From Paramyrothecium sp. XJ0827 (taxonomy: Eukaryota; Ascomycota; Sordariomycetes; Hypocreales; Stachybotryaceae), in NCBI GenBank assembly GCA_020881915.1, contig JAJFPB010000003.1:3720001-3784000 (forward strand): a DNA stretch of 64,000 bases, written 5' to 3'. Positions 1 to 11,955 of this stretch are shown here, piece after piece. Position 1 is the first letter of the stretch; every line of letters begins with the position of its first letter. A program made the position numbers and the translations under genes. The notes beneath the pieces were generated by a model. That model worked only from the letters and a program-made list of their open reading frames with translations, was not told the DNA's origin and did not search any database.

Positions 1-3000
1 GGAACTGCTGCACGAACCACACCTGCAACATGGGCGGAAACCGACCAAGCACGTCATCCGTAAATATTCTTGTTTTGCCCTCCGCTGCAGCTGCATCCTC
101 CATCAGTCGCTTCAGCGCCATGTAATCGGGGTATATCTTCTGCGACGCATAGAGGTTCAGGAGTATATCTCGCATTGTTCTGATTCCTGGTACCCATTCG
201 ATGATGCCGCACTCCTCGTTCAGCGGAACCACGGCGTAGGTTCGTATGTATAACTGCCTTCGGCTGCTTTCCGCATCTCTCTTGAGAGACCGGTTGATCA
301 TTCCGTTGAACTCCATGAGCCTTTGATCCGTTCGTAGGTCATCCTTGGGTTTGATCAGCAGCATATAAGACTTTCCATCGCTACCTCTGGCAGTAAGCCG
401 TCTCGGTTTCGCGAGAGAGCTCAAGACGAGCACATCGTCCAAGAAACAATCAATAGTCACGACGTCTCGCGAGAACGCCTGGTGCTTCTTCACCGTTTCG
501 GACAAGGCCGGGAGCGTAGCTGTCAACGAACTCTCCACAGGTACCACCAGGCCGCATGGTGTACATTTGTGATTGAACCGCAAGTCGCGACTGAGACTGG
601 CATGAACGGTCTTGTTCCCTTGAAACTCTCCATTTTGGCAAGCCAGTAACAGTTGCTCCGCTAATTTCTCGCCGGACCTGAGCAGAACCTTCAGATCATT
701 TCCTGATCTGTCCGACTTTTTCGACATATTTCTCAGGGCTGTCAAAACCGACGTTCCTCGAGCTTTGCGTTCCGTGACCTGCTTGGACGTCATGATGCCG
801 ATGAGGCTCCACAACGCTTGCCTCGGATGCGCCTCAACAACTTTCACAATGATGTGCATGAGTCGTTCAAAAACATCTGAGTTGGGGTGTGCTATTCGAG
901 CGACAACTTGGGGCAGAGCCGTATAAAAGACGTAAGCTGGCAAACGCTGGATGTATTTATCGAGGAAGGAATGGAGTAGTTTCAGTTGGTCCACACGTCT
1001 GCGATATAATTCGCGCGAGAGAGAGGCTTTCCCCTCCGGTGCCTTGTCAACTTGCGCTCCCAAGTCAAGCCAGAGTGTTAAAATTCTTGGAAGCGTTTGA
1101 TAGAGGTACTTCGTCCCAGAATGCAAGGACCGGACGTAGTTCTCAATGACAAGCCTTGCCCCTTCGCCCGTCACGAACGCATCACTCTGATCATCCGGCT
1201 TGAGTGGCTTCTCAGCCTCCAATATCTTCTTGTAAAGTCGACCAAGGTAATAATGACCCTTCTCCCAGTTTGGGAAGGTTTTGGGGGGTTGCTGGTACTT
1301 TTCGCGCAGGGCACTGGCATGCGTTTGACCGGCCGCATCTAGCCATTTGGCGAGAAGCAATTGCGCTCGTGCGGTAAGCAGCTTCTGTTGGTTGTCTAGC
1401 TTAGCAGATCCCACACTAGCGGAGGCTCCTCCTGTTTGGGTCATGAACTTGTTGCGTTCGATCGCGCCCTGAAGCATTTGGATAGCTTTTCGATGATGGT
1501 TTTCTCTCCACAACAGCTTGGCGTTCTCGATTGATGCAGCATCGTCTCCAAGACGAGACGCATGAAGCACAGCACTAAACGACTGATGAAGAAAGTTGGA
1601 TTTTCGAGCCAGTCGAGCACTCGAAAGCCATAGACTCGAAACGTCCAGATCGGAAAAGTTCGGCCTAAAGATGAGATATTAGCAACGCATCCAATGGCAG
1701 AAACAAAGGACTCACCTAGTTAGCTCCATGACCGCTCTCTGGATGCCCAGCAAGTACTGCTTGTCAGAGAAGTAAGCCCCAATGACTTGCGATCTGCCCT
1801 CGAGAAGAGTCCTGGTCAACCGTCGCTCCTGCTCATCCCCGGATTTGGCCCCAGTGATGAATTCCAAGTCAGTGAGAACGTGGCATTTCAGCAGGAGCCC
1901 GTGAGCAGCTTGCAGGGACACAGTGGCCGACGAGGTCATGGAATTAGCAACCTTAGCTCTCAAGTCCCGCAGCATAGCCTTTATATCAGCAGAGCCATTT
2001 GCACGATACAAAGTTCCCAGAAGGACTCCAAGGGAAATATTGAAGTCATCTAGATTGTTTCCCTGGAACCTATTTGTGAATTTGAGAAGACTCTCCCATC
2101 TTCCAGTGACCCAAGCAGCTTCCACAGCAAATGGCATAATCTTGTGATCTCCAGAGGTATCTGTTCGCATACCTTCCACGTGGTTGAGAAGCACATCTGC
2201 CATAATTAGTGGACGGTTGAGCTCAAAGGCCAAAAAAAAAACATACCGTGCTGCCCTGCTTGCTTAAGACAATTGAGTAGATCGACTTGCACGTCCAGGT
2301 TGTCGGGATTCTCCGCAAGCTGCATTTCATACCACGTCTGGGCAGCGGCCCAGCGCCCAGCTTTTTTATGACTCAGAATTTGTTGATTGATGTCAAAAGT
2401 GTGCAGATGTGCCGAAATACCGTCAAGTCCATCTGGCTCATCAATGTTGGCATAAATATCCTGAAGCTGTTCGAGAAGTCGTGTTCGGTCGCCTGGCTCT
2501 TGTTTCTTCTGCTCCATTTTCTGGGCATGCTGTTCAAGATGGAAGAGTGCACGCGCATACTCGTTGCAGTCGATTGCTCGCTGAGCAATCAGCTCAGCAG
2601 GGATTTCATCCAGAATAACCTGCAATTTAGATAGATTTTCTTTGTCGGCCGTTGAAAGTTGCCCTGCCGATCGTTTTGCATGAATCCATCGCATGGCATA
2701 GTCGAGAACTCTAAACACAGCCTAAGGAAATGAGTGCAGCCCATCACACGGAATGGCATCGACCACTTACATGACAGAATCGTTTAATATCCTCCCGTTC
2801 GAGATAAGATGAATGATTTGATGGCTGATGCTGTAGGATTCCCACTAGCTCGCCTACCACTTGATCTCGTTCCACATCTGTGCTTCGTGATCCAACAAGT
2901 ATATGAAGCACAAGATATGGCAACAGGAACTCAGCTGTAGACAGATCCTTGACACGTATGACTCGTGTTAAAGGTTCAAATATCATATCCGCGAATGGAG

Positions 3001-6000
3001 TCTGACCTTTTCGCAAGAGGTCAACAGCAAAAGACCTCAGCCAATTGCCATAGGGTCTTCCAGGACGAAACAAGGGATACTCTATTGGTGCTGGGACCAT
3101 CGGGGCCACCATGTAATGTGAGCTTAGAAATGGAGCCACAACTTCCCTTATACTTTCGGGTAAAGCGATCCATTTCCGATATATGTCAGTCCCGGCTAGC
3201 ATTCCGGTGCTTTGCATATCACAAGCTGCTTTGATCTCACTTCTGTCCAGAAGCTCCTGCATTGCAAAGGACAAAAATCCTTGAAGCTTTGTATCCGTTG
3301 CAGAAAGGAACGCGGGAACAAGGACGACCTCTAGAAGGAAAAGCGTAAAGTCGGTCATCTCGTCGGCGGTTGCGAAGTTGTTAAGGATGACTATGGATCG
3401 TTGTTCTCGGACCGTCTCGATTTGATTGGCATCCAAGCAGCCAACAAGTCCAATGGATTCGGCGCATAATTGAGGAATATCCGACTGTGAACCAGTGTGT
3501 TTACAAGCACAGTCTAAGAGGGCCCTCATAAGCGTGGTGATTATAGTGTCTGGCCGCTGGCTAACGGCCGTTGCATACAAGGCGCTTTGGTTTGCCTTGA
3601 GGTACGGCACGAGCTCTTTCAATGCTTGCTGAACAACGCCCGAGTTGTCATGGTTGAGTCTGACTGCGAAGATACGTAGTGCCTCCTCGACAACAAGTAT
3701 AGGCCGTAGTTTATCGAGCCGAGAATTTATGTCCGCCAACGCGGGAAGATGTGACAAAGATGGTAGTCTGCTTATAGATTCACTGACTACACCCTCGTGC
3801 CGCTCCAGAAGGAGGTTGAGCATGTTCTTTGCCATTGCGGAAGTTGCCGGGTTGAAGTTCGCCCAGTAACGACCGATGATGAAGAAGGTAGTTTCAAGGA
3901 GAATCTCAACGTCTTCTTCCTCGAGGTACGTGAGCATGGATGCCCAACAAGAGAATGCTGCTTCTCTCAGATCATCTTGAGAGAGCGCAGATAACAGACA
4001 GGCGGAGATCTGCGTTCGTGTCAGCCAGCTAACGGTTGGAGAGCGAAGTCCTCCTTTACCTGCGGCCGTGCAATGCGCACATAGGCTTTTCCTAACCTGA
4101 TCATCTCCTCTAGCGCGCGAATAGAGCGACGCTGCTCCATTACTGGGGGTGTGCTTGAGACAGAGTCGTTGATTACATCAGTCAAACGAGCCATGAGGCC
4201 AAGAATATAGGTCTGGAGAAAGCGGCCAACGGCATTTTCTCGTTTGTTTCGCGTTTCTTTGGTAGAGGACTGCGCAATAAGAGCCATTTTCTGCAGTGCT
4301 TTCTTTCCCTAGTTTTGTTAGCCCTGCTGTTATCTGACGACTTACACCATGAGTTTAGAACCAGCACTCACCTGTGTACGCCGAGTCACATCACCATCGC
4401 CCGCGGCCTTCAGTAGCTCCATGACCGTCAAGACGGGCTCTGAGAGTAGGATTTGTGCGAGAGATCTTGCTTGGAAATCGGGAGACATGTCTTCCAGGCG
4501 CGATTTGACAAATGCTTCCACATCTTCTGTATCCTGCATCAACAGTAGAGATAGAATAGCAGCGAAATTGGCGCTGTCGGTGATAGAGCGTAAAATGTCA
4601 TTCTCTTTTCGGGCCTCGGCAATCTTCTGAATGACGTCCTTCTTCTTGTACAGAACCAGCCATGGAAGAGCATGCGTTTGTATGAGAAGCAAGAGCTCAT
4701 TGACCGATACCTGGAGGAGTTCAGCAATGGCCCGACTTCGCTGCGGGCGCTGCACCATATCCTTAGTAACGAGATAAGCGAGGCTTCCCCAGAAAGGCTC
4801 GAAAAGACGGCGAGGGGTAGTACTGCAAGTTTCTGCGAGATTCAGAAGCTCATTAAACGCAAAGGCTGATTCGAGACTGTTGCTACTGCCGAGATATTCG
4901 AGCAGCATGATTAGAACAAGATTGAGCTCATCGTCTATTACAACTCTTCCCAGCTGGCCCCAGGACATGATGCAAGTCTCCACTAGATGCGGCTGTGCCT
5001 TCTCAGAAATCGATTTCAGGAAAGCAAGTATGTTCTTTCTGTTGCGCGTGGTAAGCTCTGGTTCAACGGACACGTTCTGCGGCTTGGTTGCAAAGGCGGC
5101 CAGCGTTCTCCCTGTAGCAATCCTGAGTTCTCTTAGTGAACTGTGAAGGGACTGGAGACACCATTGACCACAAGCTGAAGTCTCTAGGTTAAAAAAGTCA
5201 GCGTCGTCAGTGTGTAGCACGAGCCTCCTGAGAGCTATCATGGCTGCAACCCGAGGACGTCTTGACTTCAGAAAATTTGAAGAAAGTATCAAACTGGAGA
5301 AAAACTTGTGAGCCTCGCCTTGAGATAGGCCCGGAGATTTAAGCGAGGCGCCATCCGTCTTACAGACTGGACAACGGCCTTTAGGCACCAACTTTCCATT
5401 AACTTCGGTAACGCTGCGAGTATTGCAGCATAGCTGGGAAACCAAATCTAGAACTAGACATTGCGTATCTTGAGACGCCTTTTCAAAGGCATCACTAATG
5501 TCACATTAGCCCGAGCCCCCATTTTTGCTTTACTGACATGACTTACAAGAATACCTCCCCATTGACGGGATTGCATCCAGTCGAAAGTTCCAATTCGAGG
5601 GATCCGTAGATCAGCTGCATCAATGAAGAATCCACAAGATCTGGCTTGGATATTTTGCGTTTCTTGATTGGGTTTGAAGCTGGTTCAACTGTGACTATAG
5701 GAAGCTGTAGTCGCACAATGACTTCGTGAAGGTGGTCGTCGTCGAGCTGCGTCATTTCCAACGTTTTGGGAGAAGAGTTCATAAAAATTTGCTGCAGTAG
5801 ATCGGTACATCTCTTCACGATGATTAGCTTGGGTCCACGAGATGGAGAGTTGGCATCTTACCCAAATATCTGTGTCAGGGCCAATCGCGGTCTTATCAGG
5901 CGACAGAGACATGAGTTCATTTACGAGCTTCGAAGTTGCAAGGCGGCAGATCGCTCGGGACTCTAGGGACAATTTGACTAGATGCAAAACGGCCAAGCAA

Positions 6001-7177
6001 TAAATGTGCCTGAGCTCGATGCCGGCTGCTTCCGAGGAGACCAAATCTTCAGAAGACAATATCACCTCATTGCAAAGCAAAATTAGGAGTGTACCTGCCT
6101 TGCCTTTTGCAGCATGCGCGGAGGCTCCATCGCTAGGGAGAGCTCTGAGCATATCCAAGACGAGCGTGATAACGGCAGTGGGTGGCGTTTTGATGAGTCT
6201 TTCCCACCGCCTCTGAACAACTCTCAAGTCTAGCCAAAAGTCCAACAGCCATGCCCAGGTTTCGGAGATCGAGGACATGCAGGAGAGTGTGGGCTCCTGG
6301 CAGATCAGCGGATATGCTAGCACCTTGCCCAGGCTCGTTGCCTGTCGCAAAGCCTGAGAGGTCTTTGATACCGAGTAGGTGATCCGATGGATATTTTCAG
6401 ACCAGGAGTTGCCGAGGATATGATGCAGAGTGGAGGCGGGCGGAAGATCAAGTTTGACAGTTGAGTCTTTCGATTTAGGCATATAGCTTGGATTTTGGAG
6501 ATGGTCCACAAGCCCTGACTAAAGTCAGAACAGAAGCGTTGTACATTTCCTTTCTGGAACTTACTAGTTGACGTTGCACGAAGGTAGAGTACGAGGGAGC
6601 TGGCAAATTCCCAAAGCACTCCATTGCGAGGGATTACGAGAAACAGGTATTGTAGGAATCCTTCGATAGATCCTTCCAATTCGAGACACTGAGGATGGCC
6701 AAGCATCCGCAATATGTGAGGCAGCAGCCAAATCCATAACGGTTCTTGTCCTCGAAAGAGAAGCCCGTGGCTGGCACTTTTATAAACAAGCACGGAGGGC
6801 GTTTCCTTGATTGTAAATCTCAAGAAGTTAATTGCTTTCAAGGCTTCTGTTCGCATATGGGCCTTGTCCAGGAATGGGTCATCGAGCTTCAGGTTCTCAA
6901 GGACAACGCGGGCATACACATAGGTCAGCATATGGTTGTGCTCGACCCTCTCTTCGTGTGATTTCAGAATCTCAGGGTTTTCCTTGACGCGCTGAATTTT
7001 ACTGAAGAGGCCCTTCAGTTCGCTATTCTCATCTGGTCGAGAGGTCTTGCCGGACACGGAAATGTCCTCCACCAATTGGGCAGCCAAAGTCGAAGGCGGC
7101 GGACCGCCGTTGGCAAATCCAGCCATTATCCGCGAGGGATCTCCTGAAGCGCCTTTGCTGTCCGAACCTTGTGCCAT
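1..7177 (-). CDS. uvsB: ATR/Mec1/UvsB checkpoint PI3K-like kinase (3' end cut by window)
   Basis: Serine/threonine kinase that senses replication stress and DNA damage in the nucleus. Nine exons fit: 7177-6565, 6514-5862, 5812-5547, 5494-4372, 4308-4060, 4009-2771, 2721-2247, 2196-1716 and 1664 to beyond base 1, giving about 2254 residues; the family is usually somewhat longer. The N-terminal two thirds is helical-repeat-like, followed by a FAT-type region (about 2750-1000). The kinase N-lobe is clear near base 400-200: GSDGKSYMLLIKPKDDLR and AVVPLNEECGIIEW are near-identical to the ATR signature, including the ATP-binding Lys. The catalytic loop, DFG-equivalent and FATC lie off the left edge. 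The start is the ATG at 7177 (MAQGSDSKG); an earlier ATG lies in another frame. All eight introns keep frame, so the gene looks intact in what is visible. Mus-9 is the Neurospora name. Confidence 0.95.
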
Positions 7178-7635
7178 CGTCGGTGCAGCATCGTGGTCAG
7201 GGCGACAGCACTAATGGCACTTTGGGCACCCGGAACGCTTACGAGGGAAGCGATAAAGCGTTTATATGGGGTTCGGGCGATTTTGAGGTCGGGCATGACA
7301 CGACGGGAGGGTGGGACAAACGCGTGATCACGTGGCTTTAAATGAGGCGGCGTTGCTGAGGTAAGGCAAGGTGCCTTGGCGTAAGGTAGGTCACTGGTTC
7401 GTTCACGTGCCATCTCCATTGCTTCACATCTTACGTGCCAAATAACTCTGCAACATGAGATATCGCCGTTCTAATTGCTGAACCTTTGCTTGACATGACA
7501 TCATTTGGACTTCTTTTGTTTTCCCCCGGGTTTTCCAGAAGGGCTAGGATGTTAGCACCTCTTCGTCGAGCGCAACTTTCTCAACGCAGGCTGTCGACCC
7601 TCTTGGCAACTTTGGGCACTTGGAGCAGGCTCCTC
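7178..7635. other. Intergenic: promoter of the ATR gene, 3' flank of the Hsp70-like gene
   Basis: 458 bp between two minus-strand genes, so it should carry the ATR promoter. It contains a short inverted-repeat motif (7361-7377, listed separately). No other coding signal was recognised. Confidence 0.6.
7361..7377. promoter_or_regulatory. 17-bp inverted-repeat motif shared with the pbs2 upstream region
   Basis: gtaaggcaaggtgcctt contains arms aaggca and tgcctt around agg. The identical 17-mer occurs at 60591-60607. Here it lies about 185 bp upstream of the ATR start. A regulatory role is inference only. Confidence 0.3.
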
Positions 7636-9638
7636 TCATTCATACCGGATGGTGATGGCGTCGTGAGTGGTGCCTAACTCAATGTCAATTGTGAAAACGT
7701 AATTGTACCAGGAAATATTACCTCCGAGTTCAACACTATATGTGATCATAGCTGATCCGTACCTGGCTTCAATAACTCCTTCCAAGCAGTAGTATCGATG
7801 CCAGCCCATCTTGGTCTGCTTTGCCGCTTTCTTTGCTGACCTCGAAATCTTGTTCAGATCAAGGGACAGTGTCGCCACGCATTTGGTTGCAGAGTCGAGA
7901 TGAATCGGTGGAGTCTCATCGTCGTTTACAAAAATCTCGATCTCCGTCTGCGGAATATGGCCTTGACCTATGGGCACATCACATTGATAGTCAATAGTAG
8001 AAGGCCTTCCCTCTGGATATGATTCGCCCTTTTTTATAAAAAATTTTTAGCGAGTGACGAAGGTATTAAAAAGAGAAATCACTCGTACCTTCCGGATGAA
8101 CCAGCACATCTCGACAACAACCATCTCTTCTTCTTTCTCCGACCAAAAGCTATACGAGACAATCATCAGCCATCTGTTGAAACATTGCATGATTCAATCG
8201 AGACTCACGCTTCCTTTGGGTTGTGCTTCATCATGTCATACCGAGCGAGCAAGGATGTTCCGTATGACCGCCTTGCAATTCGCGAGGAGACACCAACTTG
8301 GCCCAGACCGGGCCGGTATTGATTCAAACCATGAATCACAGCTCCTTTAACTACTGCAGCCCAAGCATTCTCAGGTTGCAAGACCTGGGTCCCTGCAGTG
8401 ATAGCGTCGCGCACACGGGACTTAAGATAACGGCTTTGTCCAAATCCGCCGACAAGCACGACAGCCGTCACGTTATTTCCTACCATTGTTATCTGCTCTT
8501 TTATCAGGCAGATTATGTCCTTCATGATGGGGTCAAAAATTCTCGACTTCATCTCATCCTGCGGCATTGTGTATCGATTCCGCCGCAGACCCAGGCTTGG
8601 GTCTACACGAAGTGTGAGCGGTTCGCCTTTCGAAGAAAAGTCCTTCTTGAACTAGACTCGGTCAGCTTATGCACGTATGGCAACGACATGGGAGCCCTTA
8701 CGGATTCAAACTCGTTCAAAGCGAGAACGAGGCGCTCGTCCGTCCAGTATTTATCCCCATGGGTTTGTTTGAGATGCCTACGGAACCTCATGTTGAGCAT
8801 GGAGGAACCGCATCTGCCTCCTGTACCCTCTGTTACCTCTCTTACCTCCAATTTGTCAATTCGAGTAACTTCGTAAGAGATCAAGTCTACCGTTCCTCCG
8901 CCCGCATCGCAAACTACGAATCTTCGGCCGACTTGCAGAGTGGACGGGCTCAAGTTTTGAAGCGTGTACAGCGCCGCCGCTTCCTGTGCTGAGGTTAGAA
9001 TCTGACTTGAGCCTGTTTCATCTTTCTCATACCGGCTCTGAAATGAGTCGAATTCTTTGATTCCCACAAAACCCTGCCATAGCAGCTGCCCGCTCAGTTG
9101 CTTGCTTCGCTGCATTAGACCAGATGGCTGGGACTGTGACCACAAAATCCATGGGCGTCGAATGAACCACAGTGGGGGAAAGACGCTTCTCCAATATGCT
9201 AATGAAATGTGAGTGAAGACAGGATAGGTATATCTTTGTCAACTCTAATGGCGACTCTGCGTCTCTGTTCGTTTGTTCTGGCTCATCGAGCCTCCTGGTA
9301 GATGTGGTCAGCCAAAGGCCCCCCCCCTTGCGGGCTAATCGGGATACACGAACAGCTTAAAGAATCTGGACCTCTTCGCTGCCTCGGGGATCTGGAATCC
9401 CCATTGCCATCCTGAGGCGATCTTCCGAAGTTCTGTTGGGACCTTGGGGCTACTCTTGATCGAGTTCACCGATGGCCAGCTGGAAATCACATGTTGGACG
9501 TCCGGCTATCCACTTGATTAGCAAATTTGAGCTACTTTAGTGAATGGCGAGTTGACTTACCCGAGTTGTCTCTGCCCAAGCGACACCTGAATAGGTGGTA
9601 CCAAAGTCTATTGAGACAATGATTCTCCGTTCACTCAT
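7636..9638 (-). CDS. Hsp70-like (HSPA12-type) actin-fold ATPase
   Basis: Seven exons (9638-9561, 9505-9348, 9294-9033, 8983-8702, 8651-8209, 8149-8089, 8028-7636) give 558 residues with every junction in frame. Start ATG at 9638: the protein opens with the phosphate-1 motif IDFGTTYSGVAWAETTR (residues ~9-25). FVVTVPAIWSNAAKQ, RLISEPEAAA, the phosphate-2 motif VVCDAGGGTVDL (about residue 192) and the adenosine motif VVLVGGFGQS follow in the usual order. The C-terminal ~150 residues do not resemble the canonical DnaK peptide-binding domain, which fits the divergent fungal HSPA12-like family rather than a classical chaperone. Substrate and role are unknown. A stop codon and a nine-base C run near 9319-9345 fall inside intron 2, so the gene is not broken. 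Confidence 0.85.
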
Positions 9639-10377
9639 TGCTACTGTTAGAGCGGTTCTGAACGCTCAACGCAGATGCAACATTTCTATGACCCGTCCAA
9701 ATAGTGGCAGAAAGACGCTTCAGGCGCAGCACTCTGGTCAATGGTACACTCTGCTAGGGATTATTGAAGAGTACGATTGTGTAGCACGACTTCGTTTCGC
9801 GTCTATGTAGTGCCAACCGATTGTACGTTCTGGGCAGCAGCCTGATGGTGAGACTAGACGAATGGTCTCAAATTGGGCGTGGCTCTGCCACCACTAGAAC
9901 AGATCACTGTCTCCGATGAGAGGAGGGTCAGCTCGCACTTTTCCGGGGCTCTTGAACCAATGAACTACGTCTGAAACATATCCTAATACATCCGTATGCA
10001 TCCGAGTGGATCCAATGCGGTTAGGAGGTTGACCGTTGGGCGTCAAGGAGTTTAAGACAGCATTCATGTGCCACCAAGCGCCCTACAGCTACGAAACCAA
10101 TGACAGCCGCAAGCGAGCTCCCGCGCCTTGGGCAGAAGCCCCATCATTCATTGGCCCTTCACTCTGACCTTTACATTATTGCATGAGCTACCCATGATTA
10201 CATTCAAGTACGCCGAAGACTGGCCCATCGTCACCGACACGCAGATCAGTGTCTTTCGCACCTATTGACAGCAGCTTTCGATGCTGTCGCCTTCAACTTC
10301 GGGATCACCATCATCTGGCGGATGAGCTCCACTCAATCTTAATGCACCCGAAATCAGGTCTTGATGACTAGGTCACG
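9639..10377. other. Intergenic: divergent promoter region
   Basis: 739 bp between the minus-strand Hsp70-like gene and the plus-strand coiled-coil gene; it should hold both promoters. A near-repeat of tacatccgtatgcatccg type is seen at about 9985-10010. No gene recognised. Confidence 0.5.
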
Positions 10378-11774
10378 ATGACAACAGACGCAAAGGAACA
10401 GACTGAAGCAGCGGCCGGGGCACAAGGCCCTACACTCTCAGAACTGGAAGTCAAACTCAAAGAGGAGATACGACTGCGCCAGTACACCGAGGAAGTGTTG
10501 GATTCCAGACAGAAAGAGCTAGAAAACCAAGAGTCTGAAAACAGCCAGCTGCGAAAGAAATTGGATCTACTGCAAAAGGAGCTCTCAGAGGCTCGCGCAC
10601 AATGCAAGACCAAGACCAAGCAGCTGCAAGATGCAAAAGACCAAATCTTCCAAATGCAGCCGCAACGAAAAGACATTACAGATACCGAAGCCCATGATGC
10701 GTACAAGAGTCTGCTAGGCAGTGTGCAGCGATGGGTAGAGAACCGACTGAAGCCTATCTTGGATGACTTTGAGGCAAACCGCTTGAGAACACGGCCATCT
10801 CCTGTCCAAGCAACACGCTTCCTCTCATTGCTGAAGGAGTCAGCCAAGCGCTGCATCATGATTGATCAAGCTGATGAATACCACGTCATGGCAATCATCA
10901 TGAACTATGTCTGGCACGCCATGTATTCCAAGAGTTTCTACTGCCCTCTCGATGACACAGACGACGATGCGACGCTGTTATGGCTCGATCAACTGGAAGG
11001 TTCCATGTCACGACTGCCCCGAGGTAAGCCATCTGTTCGGTTTCTGGCGATTGCGCTAAAGTCTCGGTAGATGTAGCAACATGTCGACAATGGAGAAGCG
11101 AAACACTTGCGGCTTTAAGCAGTCAGCAATCGTTCAAAAATCGCAGGAACAAATATCTGAGCATCCTCTCAGAAGACCTTGCCTCTATTCTATCTGTAGT
11201 GGTTCCCAAACTGCCTCTCACAGAGCTTCAAATGTCCCTTAGAAGGACAATCCTCGAGCCGGCTGCAGAACTTGCCCATAAACTTCACCTTGCCACCAAT
11301 ATTTACACCTTGAGATGGCCAGCCCGCAGTCCCTGGGGAAGGCTGGAGGTTTATGATTGCCTGAACCTTGCCAACGGTGGGGCGGTCTTGGATCTCAGTG
11401 GTACAAACACAAGCTCGCCTGCTCGTCGGAAGGTTTCCTACATGTTCGACATTGCCCCTGGGCTGTTTGTTGAGAGAATCGAAGGTGGGAAGAAGTTGGC
11501 AATGAAGGCAGTACACAAACCAAGTGTGCTAGTCCACAGAGGCGATGCAGATGTCGTTCAACGTGCGACAATGATGCGGTGGGTCTGGGATAATTCGAAC
11601 GGTGTGCCTGCAAACCCTCGCGATACGGGATTCAGGAATGCAGCGCTGAGAAGTAAGTTGATGAGTTTTTTCCCAGGCCACGCGGATTGACATTATGCGG
11701 TAGGACCGTCTGGGCCTTCAGGGCCTTCTGGAGCTTCCGGGCAAACCCCGCCAGCCAGCGGGAGAAGACGATGA
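10378..11774 (+). CDS. Coiled-coil protein of unknown function
   Basis: Three exons (10378-11023, 11071-11652, 11704-11774) give 432 residues, all junctions in frame. Residues ~15-105 are Glu/Lys/Gln-rich with heptad spacing (LSELEVKLKEEIRLRQYTEE onward), a strong coiled coil. The middle (~110-400) is a globular, Trp-containing region I do not recognise. The last exon encodes an odd Pro/Gly/Ser tail (PSGPSGPSGASG) ending in three arginines. No signal peptide or membrane segment is seen, so it is probably nuclear or cytoplasmic. It converges on the neighbouring minus-strand gene with only ~180 bp between stops. Splice sites have good GTAAG donors; function cannot be assigned. Confidence 0.75.
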
Positions 11775-11955
11775 AGGCCAGCATCTCAAGTGTCCATGAG
11801 TCAAATTGTCCGAGACGATCAACGTTACCGCTTAGGACAGTGTTGCTCATTGGGAACTTGTGAAGTCGCCCGAAATTGTGCGTACTGCGCCGGACTGCAT
11901 CGAGCATTGTTCCGTCTTGTCTCTTTGTCCCCTTCGAAGGAGTTCTTACGGCCCT

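Noticed and set aside
9295..9347. In-frame stop and nine-base C run in the Hsp70-like gene, suggesting a pseudogene
   Set aside because: A 53-bp GT-AG intron with a CTGAC branch site removes both and keeps the frame exactly (158 + 262 nt exons sum to whole codons).
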